A stretch of 64,000 nucleotides of DNA from Acheta domesticus (Eukaryota; Arthropoda; Insecta; Orthoptera; Gryllidae): NCBI GenBank assembly GCA_031308135.1, contig JAHLJT010008446.1, forward strand, positions 165,385,967-165,449,966, written 5' to 3'. A program made the position numbers and the translations under genes. The notes under the pieces were generated by a model that saw nothing but the letters and a program-made list of their open reading frames with translations, was not told the origin of the DNA and searched no databases. Below, piece by piece: positions 10,805 to 21,728 of this stretch; the first letter of the stretch is position 1; each line of letters begins with the position of its first letter.

Positions 10805-12121
10805 TACTACATACGAACTTAAACTATCAATCAATAGAGAGTTCAATTTAAAGCGTTGAGTTAGTAGTATCCCGGTTTCAACAATAACACATTTTTTCGT
10901 TATAATTTAAAGAATCAACCTTAATTCATTTTATAGTATTTTACTTGAATTACTTTATAATTACATTTAACTTGAGTGAAATTATCCCCAATTCAAAAAA
11001 GTTTAATTCTTTATATTGCTTACAATATTTATTCAAAATTCAAAAATAAAAAATTATAAATAAGCTATGCATTATCACTGGAAATGCGTTAGTGGACTTA
11101 TATACAATAACGTAATTGGCAATTTTGTATAAAATGTATAAAATGTAAAATTGAAAAATGTAAAAAATGAATCAAGAGAAGCAAAATTCAATTTTGCAAC
11201 GACATTTTACAGAAGAGGATCCCTGTTTGTTTTCTATAGATTATCGTGTTATAAATTTCCAAAGTTTAACAACATTTTGAAATAATATTAACTACAATTT
11301 TGAAATGTTTTATGACTTATGTGGTTCTTTAGTGGTCCTTAATGGATTAGCTAAAACAATGTTTGCGTAGGTATCCTTATCTAGAAGAAGTAGATGCAAC
11401 ACGATTTTATTCCGATGACATGTGAAAAACATTGTGTGCATTGTTCTTCTTCCGAAAATAAAAATATTGTAAAGAAAATATAAATTGTTTTACCTTAATT
11501 TCATTGCTTTGAAATCATACATAAAGAACTTGTAAATAACACATTATATTGATGTGTGCATTTTCAAGTGATTACGCAATAAACAAAAGCTTGTGTTTCT
11601 TGCATTGTAAACATTCAGATTTAAAAATATTTTATAAGAATCATATCTTTTTCCTTATTCTCTAGTAAAATTCCTCAAAGACGAGGTATCAAAGATGATA
11701 TTTAATTTTCGCGCTAAAGAACACCATGTGAAATGCAATCACCCTTACGTCATACTAATCTGAAATAATTATGATCTTCAAAATAAAAGGTAAAAAAATC
11801 ATTCATTTGCTTAGAGCTGCACTCGCCAATAATGTCGGCAGTAGAAAACTTACACTGTGACTAAATGAATTATTTTTTATCAAAATATATCCATGTTTCG
11901 CAACCATATAGTTTTTCTGCATTCTGTCATCTGAGAAACGAATCAATAAGTATTTGACAACTTAAAGCTGCTATCTCGGAGACATGTTTGTGCAACTGAA
12001 TTTAAAATGTATTTTTTAAAGTTATTTATTTTTTCCAAAAAATAACTAGATTAGACAGATTGCTGTGGCAAATTATTTGCATTGTATTTTAAATATTCCA
12101 ATAATAAACGATGAAATGTAG

Positions 12122-12948
12122 TGTTAGCACATTTTTCCCGGCGCGGATAAAGTTGCAGTGACTTCCGCCCACCTGGGCACTCTTTGTGGTATTCCCGCCA
12201 AATTATGGGAGTTCCATGCTGCACCAGAGTGTTATGGGGGCGCGAACACAAAATTCGCGCGTCCCACTTTAAAAAAATTAAATTAATTAATTAAGAAATT
12301 AATTAATCATTGTTCCCCAGCGCCTCTACGCATGGAACGTCCTCTTCCGCCATGCGGCTTCAGCCACACCGCCGCCGCCGCTGCCGATGACGGCGTCGGG
12401 CCTCATCGTCATCGTCATCGCCACCGCCCCCGCCGCCGCCGGGGCCGGGGCCGGGGCCGGCGCCGCTGCCGCCACCAACACCACCACCGTCGCCGCCCCT
12501 CGCTCCCCCCACCGTCCGTCCGTTCGTCCGCCCGGCCGGCCGGCCGGCCACCCCTTCCACGCGCCCGGTGACATTCTCGGGGCGGTGGAGAGAGCAGGCG
12601 TGGCCGGCGGAGAGTGCGCTGCGAGGACGGATCGGGGAGGGTAGAGGGCAGCTTATCGCTCGACACGGGATTGCTCAAAAAAAGGGCATTTTTCTGTGTG
12701 CATTGAGACCCTCTACTAGACATGTGTAAATAGGAGGAGCTGTGGTACTATGAGAGTAGTCTGGTTTGAAAATCTAGACATGTGTGCCTCGTAGGCTTCA
12801 ATACATTCTGCAATGTTTATACTAATTACATTTTCTTACTGTATCAGTCAGGTAGCCTCGTCTAGTCAGTGTACCTTTCATTTTGTGTTATCATAGCAAT
12901 GCAAGAGTTTTGAGAAATTGTTAATGTTTTTTGTATTCTTGACAGTAG
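12122..12948. repeat. Insertion in Rpt-A with GC-rich low-complexity core
   Basis: This segment is absent from the homologous place in the 44-45 kb Rpt-A copy (joined near 44740-44750). Its first about 140 bases (12122-12262) recur in reverse complement at 43428-43570. The middle (12361-12570) is made of GCC, GGGGCC, CATCGT and CCGG runs. Frames in it are long only because the sequence lacks AT and hence stop codons. The flanks suggest a possible 3-bp TAG duplication, which is too short to be firm. Confidence 0.5.
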
Positions 12949-13304
12949 ATATGGAGCTTATTACTCGTTCGCGAGTGTTACTTTTTGCAAAAAATGCGTA
13001 TTAAAATTGTTTTAAAATATCTTTTTACTACGAAATTGCATACCTTTATTTTTTAATTAAATGTATATATTACAATTTTATGTTAAACCGTTGGTTGCTG
13101 TATTATTTACTTTCAAATATTTACCATAATATAACTCGCGATTGCCGCCATTTGTAATGTTCAGATGAATAGTCCCGCCTCTGAAATAAAGCTAAAGCTG
13201 ATTGGTCAGCTGGATCCCGCAGGGCGAGGCAGGGGTACGCCGTGGTAATGTTCAGCTCAATACATCGCCCATTTTTGTGCCATCGACTGTTCACTGATTG
13301 ACAA

Positions 13305-13340
13305 AAAACAAAAAACAAAAAACAACAAAAAACAAAAAAG
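13305..13340. repeat. A-rich (CAAAAAA)n microsatellite
   Basis: Simple repeat of CAAAAAA-type units immediately right of Rpt-A copy A. Confidence 0.7.
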
Positions 13341-13526
13341 GATACGTGAGGGTTAAAATATTAATTGTCATATAATTTCCGCAGTATCTTTGTTTCCCAA
13401 AGATTCATACACATATACCCAAGTCAGAATAATTACAACTTAATTATATTTCCTACACTTTAAAAATATTTTACAAGTATACATTTTTATTCCTCGCTCA
13501 GACACATGACATCAGTATGATATACA

Positions 13527-13800
13527 CAGTGTTCCATTTTAATCTATCGGAGCAAATACCTCGAAAACTACACATCGGATAAAAAATGTGTAGCCTAATA
13601 AAAGTTGCTTCTTTCGGCAGAGGACATACAATGATACCAAACTCCACCCCGTACTCACACCTCCCTGGGGGTGGGGGAGGGGGGAGAAAAAAGTCTTAAA
13701 TAGGAATCCGTATTTTTTATTGCAGATTTGGATTCTCCAGAAAAAAATACTCCAATTTGACCTATGATTAAAGTCATTTTGGCTGACAGATGGCGCTGCA
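13527..13800 (+). repeat. Dispersed repeat shared with 32760-33045
   Basis: Both places have an ACAG-GTGTCCCAT-like start, a CTCA/CCCC..GGGGTG hairpin-like patch, then a TTTTTATTG(C/T)AGATT(T/C)GGATTCT stretch and a nearby AAAAAATAC. Identity is moderate. Similar 'CAGGGTGTCCCATT' repeats are common in arthropod genomes; the family is not identified here. Confidence 0.45.
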
Positions 13801-14099
13801 ATTGACAAAAATTAAATTGGTTCAATCTCATCAAAACATGGGGATATTTCGAGAAAAACACAAGATATCAGAAAAATAAAAGTAAATGCAAACGATATTT
13901 TCAAACTAGATATCCTGGGGCACCATTATTAACCGACGCACTCCATCCCCACTAATGAGAGTGGAAATTATTTCAAAATATTCAATGAGAAACCAGTCTT
14001 TTAATCAAATCTTGGTTTTTCAGTACAGTATCGAACGTTCGATTTTATTATTGAAGCAAATTTATTTTTAGATGGCGCTGCAATAAAAGACGATCGGAA

Positions 14100-14937
14100 A
14101 GGCGATGCGTATTAATTGCAGCCGGATCCAAGGTTTGGTCTGGCAGTAGACGGATACAACTTGGTGCGTTCCAAGTCCAGGCGCCAAGAGGTGCGTTGGG
14201 ATGATGTCTAGGCATTATCAGGCAACATTGAGAGTATGCGTTGCAACATGTTAGCGAGTGTTATCGGGGCAGTTGCGGGTGCAGTGGCCGCGCTCCGGCC
14301 GCCCCGGGGGCCGGTGCGTTGCCTTAGCAGAGCGCGCAGCGCCCAGGCCCTGTGCGACCGCGTTCCAGGCCGGCTCGTCGCGATCCGACACGAACCCACA
14401 CCAGCCACTTCCACACAGCAGTAAAACGCGAAATGCGTGCTAACTGCAGACACACTAAAGTACACTAACCTTCGGCTAAGCCGAAAAAAGGTCCGGAAGG
14501 GGAGAGGTAAAACTGGACAGGATGGACCTCCAGAAGGGTTGTTTCCGGTGGCGGTGAAGAGGAAGCAGGCGGCGCTCATGAGGGCGCGGGGGCCGTGCGC
14601 ACCGCGCATCCTGCGAGAGACCGTGCGAATAGCGGCGTGCACAGGGCCTCTCCCAGACGAAAGAGCCCACAGCGCGTCGCCTTCACCTGCCGCGCAAGTC
14701 CTGCCGTGCGCACCGCGCATCCTGCGAGAGACCGTGCGAATAGCGGCGTGCACAGGGCCTCTCCCAGACGAAAGAGCCCACAGCGCGTCGCCTTCACCTG
14801 CCGCGCGCTGTCCGCGCAAGAGCTCTTGGGCTGTGGGGGAGGAGGGGGAGCGCGGGAGGTGATCGCCGCTCACTGGAGCCGGAAGCCGCGCGGGAGGCGC
14901 GGACAAGGCCGTCTGGACGCTTGAGGAAAGCCAGCGC
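14100..14937. repeat. GC-rich patch with 111-bp tandem duplication
   Basis: Base composition switches abruptly to GC- and CpG-rich. Within it a 111-bp unit is present twice, essentially unchanged (about 14592-14702 and 14703-14803; the landmark ACCGCGCATCCTGCGAGAG starts at 14601 and 14712). Frames up to 249 codons here, such as 14957-14208 on the minus strand, are a by-product of the composition and have no domain. It could be a CpG island or part of a mobile element. Confidence 0.5.
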
Positions 14938-14939
14938 CA

Positions 14940-16828
14940 TGTTGAAACTTGCACCATCTGTTTGGAAACATATACGGATTATTTTAGAATTTTTTCAATT
15001 TGTTTGAAGACGAGCATTTTGAAAAAAACTCAAAATCAAAATTTTTAATTCACATTTGAAAACTGTTTTGAACCCAACCCTTATTGTTGTATATCATATA
15101 CAAGTCCATAAAGAAAGCTGAAAAATGGCACCTGTTTCAGCTCTCTATCTTAATTTGGAGAGATTCTACATAAATTTAAAAATTTTCGGAACCCAATTTT
15201 GTAAAATTTTACATGGCTGTATTTTACAAACGGATGGAAATATTTTACTCAAAATTTGTAGTTTTCTTATTCTTCATTCATACTACCTATGTGTCAAATT
15301 TCATCTGAATCTAAAATGGTGAGGTAAAATTTTAATTAAAACTGTGTTGATTTAATATGGAATGACCCACATCTCACGTGTTATTCCTATGTCTCCCGTC
15401 ATTCAGTACGTTTGTTTTTTTTACCCTCTCCACCTTCGGCCTCGGCATTGGACCCGTTAAATACTTAATTATTATTCTTTATACTCGCTTCAGTTTCTTT
15501 AATCTGCCTTTTTTACTGAAGACGTCGAGTGGTGTCGAGTACACATCTCATGCTCGCCGTCCCACGCACATACAGGTGCATTAAAAAGTCACTTTCATAA
15601 ATATGCGATCACGCATTTATCGTGTCGCAAGCCAATAATTAACACGCCTCTAATTTATGCTTATCATCACCTCACACTGCTTCCCTAAGCATCAAATATC
15701 GAAGTTCTTCAATTCCGATTTTTATCCCGTCACGTCGCGTTCACTTCGCTAGACACGTGTCCACACATCGCGCTGTTATTTTTCTGTTAACCAACGCTAT
15801 TACAGTCACTTTCTGTAGTTTATAATCATACTCGGTGTTTTCGGTCGCCTATCTTCGTTACACTTTTGTTTCCATTACTTCCTATCGTCCGATGGCATTG
15901 GATCTCCACGAGTTCACTTCAAACATGCGCTTACCGCCATTGAACCATACCGATTCTCTTCGAAGCTTCCCTCTGACTGTCCTCTACCTCGTTCGCTCGT
16001 GCAAGCCCTTCTCGTGGGAAATTCGTTCATTCTCGCTCACGATCGACTCGCCTTGTTCGCGCCAATCTTGAATACACGAATTAATGCACTAATGACAATA
16101 AGGTCAGAGTATATTATTTCTTTGTTCGTTTTTACATTCGACCTTTGGTTGTACATTTACACATTAATCTTTAAAGAAATTATTTATTTTCAAATATTTT
16201 AAATAAAAATTGCTAGCTCATTAAGGGAGTATCGACCGGGTATCGACACAAAACACTCGCCAGCAAAAGACAGTAAATTAATAATTTGTTTATATTAGGG
16301 CTTATAATTTGAAATAAAATGCATTTTAAATCAGTAAAATCTAGAGGTAAGTAAATATTATGCATTTTAAGTAAAGATTACCATATGAACCCATTGTAGT
16401 CCCATGTTTAACCTTGCACTATCTGTTTGGAAAATACGGATTATTTTAGAATTTTTTCAATTTTTATGAAGATGAGAATTTTGGACAAATTCAAAATTAA
16501 AGTTTCAAATTCAAATTTGAAACACTTTTTTAACCCCGACCCCAATTGAATTGTATATCACATAAAAGGCCATAAAGAATGCTGTAAAATGACACCTGTT
16601 CCAGCACTCTATCTTAATTTGGAGAGGTTCTACATCAATTTAAAACTTTTCGGGAACCCAATTTTGTAAAATTTTACATGGCTGTATTTCACAAACGGGT
16701 GGAAATATTTTACTCAATATTTGTAATTTTCTTATTCTTCATTCATACTACCTATGTGTCAAATTTCATCTGAATCTGAGATGGTGTTGTAACATGACTG
16801 TGTTGATTTAATATGGAATGACTCATGT
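14940..16828 (+). repeat. Pair of ~430-bp direct repeats with 1-kb pyrimidine-rich spacer
   Basis: 14940-15372 and 16403-16828 are direct repeats of about 85-90% identity by eye, starting TGTT(G/T)AA and ending GGAATGAC(C/T)CA. The spacer (15373-16402) is rich in C and T on the plus strand and encodes nothing I recognise. The TG...CA ends suggest a miniature LTR element, but I see no primer-binding site, polypurine tract or matching target duplication. Two tandem insertions of one repeat is the alternative. Confidence 0.5.
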
Positions 16829-17080
16829 ATGAACGATCGATGCAATAAAGTGCTGTATGAGGACAGACATCAGCGATCGCCCGTGAAACGTATTGTGTGC
16901 GGAAACGCATTATTTGGAATAGTGGCAAGAGGCGCTCGCGGCATCGGACGACGCGGCGACGTGTTCGAGGCAGCAAGGGTGCTTCAAGGTCAACGGACGG
17001 CGGCGCGCACGGCGCGGTGGGCAGCCCAGCTGCGTCAAGCTGGAACAGCCATGTCAGCTCACCGGAATGAAACATGTCTA

Positions 17081-17756
17081 ATAATTTATTGCTAATTAAT
17101 TGCCAATTAATTGCCACATTTTCGAATTAATTGCCACGTATCTTCAGCGCGAAAAAAGGGTGTGAACTGGCTTGACGCGACGCCAGCACACACATCACTG
17201 AAATTCGGGTCGCAGGTCCACGGGAACACTCAGATAATTTATTGCTAATTAATTGCCAATTAATTGCCACATTTTCGAATTAATTGCCACGTATCTTCAG
17301 CGCGAAAAAAGGGTGTGAACTGGCTTGACGCGACGCCAGCACACACATCACTGAAATTCGGGTCGCAGGTCCACGGGAACACTCAGATAATTTATTGCTA
17401 ATTAATTGCCAATTAATTGCCACATTTTCGAATTAATTGCCACGTATCTTCAGGGCGAAAAAAGGGCGTGAGCTGGCTTGACGCGACGCCAGCACACACA
17501 TCAGTGAAATTCGGGTCGCAGGTCCACGGAAACACTCAGATAATTTATTGCTAATTAATTGCCAATTAATTGCCACATTTTCGAATTAATGGCCACGTAT
17601 CTTCAGGGCGAAAAAAGGGTGTGAGCTGGCTTGACGCGACGCCAGCACACACATCAGTGAAATTCGGGTCGCAGGTCCACGGAAACGCTCAGATAATTTA
17701 TTGATAATTAATTGCCAATTAATTGCCACATTTTCGAATTAATTGCCCCGTATCTT
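17081..17756 (+). repeat. Left outer array, 153-bp units
   Basis: ATAATTTATTG recurs at 17081, 17234, 17387, 17540 and 17693, exactly 153 bases apart. Each unit has several AATTAATTGCCA motifs followed by a GC-richer half with GCGACGCCAGCACAC. The fifth unit is cut at about 17756 by the LINE insertion. Confidence 0.95.
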
Positions 17757-17868
17757 CATTTATTATTTATTTATTTATTTATTTAGTCAAAAGAACAGTA
17801 AAAACTGTATATGACGTGTGGGGAAAGAAATTTATCTGCGCACATTTTCTTGAGGGCCAGAATTTTAT

Positions 17869-17901
<33 letters not shown>

Positions 17902-18333
17902 GAAAACGAAAACGAAAAATTTAATTTAGAAAATAATTATTTTAGAAAAATAAAGATATTTGAAAAATGTTTTTTCCCGAGTTATAGAAAATCAATTTCA
18001 ACTGTAAATGAACTACAAGCAAAAGGAGTGCTCAACAAAACGTGCGCACAGTGAAGCTACATTTACGTCCAGAAGCAAAACAAGGGGCCATCTCAGCATT
18101 TGCTCTATGGATCAGGGAAACTGGACAAAAACCTGATCGAGATGGGGGTCATTGACCCGGAAGCTGAAGTACATTACTTGTTACAGGCGTATTAAATATT
18201 TTTTTAAATGTATACAATGCAAACATAAACTAATTCATTATATATCTTTGTTTTGTTACATTATTTTTCTTTTTCACGATCAGTATAGTCTCTAATTGTA
18301 TAGAAACAGTTTTGCAGCAGAAAAGATTTTCAT
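17757..18333 (-). mobile_element. LINE 3' end inserted in the foldback left arm
   Basis: The (TTTA)n at 17757-17785 and the following sequence match the 3' UTR of the LINE at 550-1210 on the minus strand, truncated at its 5' end near 18333. The 153-bp unit sequence ATCTTCAGGGCG is split here into ATCTTCA and TTCAGGGCG, giving an apparent TTCA/CTTCA target duplication. A run of about 26 A lies inside at about 17873-17900. The LINE therefore inserted after the array was built. Confidence 0.85.
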
Positions 18334-19548
18334 TCAGGGCGAAAACGGGTGTGAGCTGGCTTGACGAGAATGTTTCAGTTTTTTAACAATTTTTTCTCAT
18401 AAACAGCAACGGCAATTAATTTGTGTTTATTATAAAAAATTAGTATATAATGTGTATTAATTATGTTCTTGGTTTAGTTCGAGTGTGCTCGTTGGTTCTC
18501 TCTACAAACGTATTTGAATATCTGGCATGGTTGAATATGTTTCAGCTTTTAACAATTATTTTTCCATAAACAAAAATGGCAATTAATTCGTGTTTGTGGT
18601 AAACAATTAGTATATAATGTGTATTAATTATGTTCTTGGTTTGGTTCGAGTGTGCTCGTTGGTTCTCTCTACAAACGTATTTGAATATCTGGCATGGTTA
18701 AATATGTTTCAGTTTTTAACAATTATTTTTCCATAAACAAAAATGGCAATTAATTCGTGTTTGTGGTAAACAATTAGTATATAATGTGTATTAATTATGT
18801 TCTTGGTTTGGTTCGAGTGTGCTCGTTGGTTCTCTCTACAAACGTATTTGAATATCTGGCATGGTTAAATATGTTTCAGTTTTTAACAATTATTTTTCCA
18901 TAAACAACAATGGCAATTAATTCGTGTTTGTGGTAAACAATTAGTATATATTGTGTATTAATTATGTTCTTCGTTTGGTTCGAGTGTGCTCGTTGGTTCT
19001 CTCTACAAACGTATTTGAATATCTGGCATGGTTGAATATGTTTCAGTTTTTAACAATTATTTTTCCATAAACAACAATGGCAATTAATTCGTGTTTGTGG
19101 TAAACAATTAGTATATAATGTGTATTAATCATGTTCTTGGTTTGGTTCGAGTGTGCTCGTTGGTTCTCTCTACAAACGTATTTGAATATCTGGCATGGTT
19201 GAATATGTTTCAGTTTTTAACAATTATTTTTCCATAAACAACAATGGCAATTAATTCGTGTTTGTGGGAACCAATTAGTATATATTGTGTATTAATTATG
19301 TTCTTCGTTTGGTTCGAGTGTGCTCGTTGGTTCTCTCTACAAACGTATTTGAATTTCTGGCATGGTTGAATATGTTCCAGTTGTTAACAATTATTTTTCC
19401 ATAAACGACAATGGCAATTAATTCGTGTTTGTGGTAAACAATTAGTATATAATGTGAATTAATTATGTTCTTGGTTTGGTTCGAGTGTGCTCGTTGGTTC
19501 TCTCTACAAACGTATTTGAATACCTGGCATGGTTGAATACGTTTCAGT
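18334..19548 (+). repeat. Left inner array, 167-bp units
   Basis: GTTGGTTCTC recurs at 18491, 18658, 18825, 18992, 19159, 19326 and 19493, a perfect 167-base period over seven copies. Units differ by only a few substitutions. Each holds TGGCAATTAATTCG, a motif also present in the 153-bp class. The first bases (18334-18360) finish the 153-bp class unit interrupted by the LINE. Confidence 0.95.
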
Positions 19549-20250
19549 CAATAGTTTACTTTCCAACAAAATTTATCCTCCATAGTGGATTCTTTTTTTA
19601 AGATCGTGTAAGTTTTTTGAAATGTTTATTTGTTTACGCGCAATATTTTGTGCAATATATGCGGTTTAAAAAATTGCAAAACAATATTTTCTCGAAAAAG
19701 GTTAAAAGGTTTTTCTTTAAACTTTTGATAGGGGTTGTGCTAAATGTACTTAATGAGACGACATAAACGCCATATTGCTACATATTTGTTATTTTTTCAA
19801 AAGTGCAAAATAATAATGTTTTTACTTGTCTCTGACGACCCTTCTTCTCTCACGCAAGAGGCTAGAGATCGCGCGCCTAATGGCCACCCACCGACCCACC
19901 CCACAGTGCAGATGTATCCCTTGCTGTCTTTTGTTGGCACTCGCCTGGGTGCGGCCTTTCACGGCAGTGAGACATACCGGATGTAGAGGCTTAACGGACA
20001 GGCCGGCTCCTGACCGCCACCAGCCCTGCCCAAACGCCGCGTGCGAAAATATGAAGAAACATCATAGCCACGCCGTCGCCGCCTCTCTTGCGACTTGCTT
20101 TGCGGCCACCGCCCCTTCCAATGGCTCCTTGAGAGGGCGAAAACCTCCCAAGAGGAAGCGACTGCACCCACACAGGGCGCGGAGCTGTTCTCAGGAAGAC
20201 CTCCGTAAAGTTAGAATCGCAAAGTTATGAAAAAAAAATGAAATTAATCT
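19549..20250. other. Foldback loop region
   Basis: The loop has two parts. 19552-19835 resembles the interior of the family 1 repeat (compare about 60960-61250; landmark GCGCAATATT and CATAAACGCCAT). 19836-20225 is GC-richer and shares nothing with the rest of the window except its own duplicate after the gap. The plus-strand frame 19826-20230 (134 codons) has no recognisable domain. No transposase is encoded. Confidence 0.55.
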
Positions 20251-20261
20251 CCCAATTTGTC

Positions 20262-21120
20262 GCTAATTGTTAACAACTGGAACATATTCAACCATGCCAG
20301 ATATTCAAATACGTTTGTAGAGAGAACCAACGAGCACACTCGAACCAAACCGAGAACACAATTAACACACATAATATACTAATTGTTTACCGCAAACACG
20401 AATTAATTGCCGTTGCCATTCATAGAAAAATAATTGTTAAAAACTGAAAGATTATTCAACCAAGCCAGAAATTTAAATATGTTTGTAGAGAGAACCAACG
20501 AGCACACTCGAACCAAACCAAGAACATAATTAATACACATTATATACTAATTGTTTACCACAAACACGAATTAATTGCCATTGTTGTTTATGGAAAAATA
20601 ATTGTTAAAACTGAAACATATTTAACCATGCCAGATATTCAAATACGTTTGTAGAGAGAACCAACGAGCACACTCGAACCAAACGAAGAACATAATTAAT
20701 ACACAATATATACTAATTGTTTACCACAAACACGAATTAATTGCCATTGTTGTTTATGGAAAAATAATTGTTAAAAACTGAAACATATTCAACCATGCCA
20801 GATATTCAAATACGTTTGTAGAGAGAACCAACGAGAACACTCGAACCAAACGAAGAACATAATTAATACACAATATATACTAATTGTTTACCACAAACAC
20901 GAATTAATTGCCATTGTTGTTTATGGAAAAATAATTGTTAAAAACTGAAACATATTCAACCATGCCAGATATTCAAATACGTTTGTAGAGAGAACCAACG
21001 AGCACACTCGAACCAAACGAAGAACATAATTAATACACATTATATACTAATTTTTTATAATAAACACAAATTAATTGCCGTTGCTGTTTATGAGAAAAAA
21101 TTGTTAAAAACTGAAACATT
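20262..21120 (-). repeat. Right inner array, 167-bp units (inverted)
   Basis: GTTTGTAGAG occurs at 20313, 20481, 20647, 20814 and 20981, spaced 166-168 bases. The sequence is the reverse complement of the left inner array. Five copies here against seven on the left mean the arms are unequal. Confidence 0.95.
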
Positions 21121-21680
21121 CTCGTCAAGCCAGCTCACACCCGTTTTCGCCCTGAAGATACGTGGCAATTAATTCGAAAATGTGTCAATTAATTGGCAAT
21201 TAATTAGCAATAAATTATCTGAGTGTTTCCGTGGACCTGCGACCCGAATTTCACTGATGTGTGTGCTGGCGTCGCGTCAAGCCAGCTCACACCCTTTTTC
21301 GCCCTGAAGATACGTGGCAATTAATTCGAAAATGTGGCAATTAATTGGCAATTAATTAGCAATAAATTATCTGAGTGTTTCCGTGGACCTGCGACCCGAA
21401 TTTCACTGATGTGTGTGCTGGCGTCGCGTCAAGCCAGCTCACACCCTTTTTTCGCCCTGAAGATAGGCGGCAATTAATTCGAAAATGTGGCAATTAATTG
21501 GCAATTAATTAGCAATAAATTATCTGAGCGTTTCCGTGGACCTGCGACCCGAATTTCAGTGATGTGTGTGCTGGCGTCGCGTCAAGCCAGCTCACACCCC
21601 TTTTTCGCCTTGAAGATACGTGGCAATTAATTCGAAAATGTGGCAATTAATTGGAAATTAATTAGCAATAAATTATTAGA
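21121..21680 (-). repeat. Right outer array, 153-bp units (inverted)
   Basis: TAAATTAT starts at 21211, 21363, 21516 and 21669, spaced 152-153 bases. The sequence is the reverse complement of the left outer array and is not interrupted by a LINE. Confidence 0.95.
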
Positions 21681-21728
21681 CATGTTTCATTCCGGTGAGC
21701 TGACATGGCTGTTCCAGCTTGACGGAGC

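Larger units (their letters stand above)
9838..13290 (-). repeat. Rpt-A dispersed repeat, copy A (interrupted)
   Basis: Blocks 9838-9896, 10805-11410, 11690-12121 and 12949-13290 match, in reverse complement and in the same relative order, the sequence at 44358-45798. A shorter same-orientation copy lies at 50360-50790. No protein is encoded. Relative to the 44-45 kb copy, this one carries a pogo element (9897-10804), about 250 extra bases near 11440-11690 and a GC-rich insertion (12122-12948). The family was not identified; it could be a non-autonomous DNA element or a non-coding part of a larger one. Orientation is arbitrary. Confidence 0.7.
17030..21728. mobile_element. Foldback-like element with composite tandem-repeat inverted arms
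   Basis: From outside in, the left arm reads: a unique end (CTGGAACAGCCATG..., about 17039-17080), 4.4 units of 153 bp, a later LINE insertion, and 7 units of 167 bp. The right arm reads the same in reverse complement: 5 units of the 167-bp class, 3.4 units of the 153-bp class, and the same unique end (21675-21722). A ~700-bp loop separates them. Long inverted arms made of tandem subrepeats are the hallmark of Foldback (FB)/Galileo-type elements. No transposase frame is present. Similarity between the two flanks fades outside 17030 and 21728 in GC-rich sequence, so the true termini may lie a little further out. Confidence 0.75.

Noticed and set aside
12326..12723. Several overlapping frames in GC-rich DNA
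   Set aside because: Frames are open in nearly all phases because the sequence has few A/T, and the products are Gly/Ala/Pro/Arg simple repeats.
14208..14957. 249-codon frame
   Set aside because: Lies in the CpG-rich block with the 111-bp tandem pair; all phases are open and no domain is seen.
16752..17117. 121-codon minus-strand frame
   Set aside because: It crosses the tip of the foldback element and has no recognisable domain.
19826..20230. 134-codon frame in the foldback loop as a transposase
   Set aside because: No catalytic or DNA-binding motif; the frame is short and the sequence GC-rich.
17081..21680. CRISPR-like array
   Set aside because: Units are 153 and 167 bp tandem repeats without unique spacers, in a eukaryotic genome.
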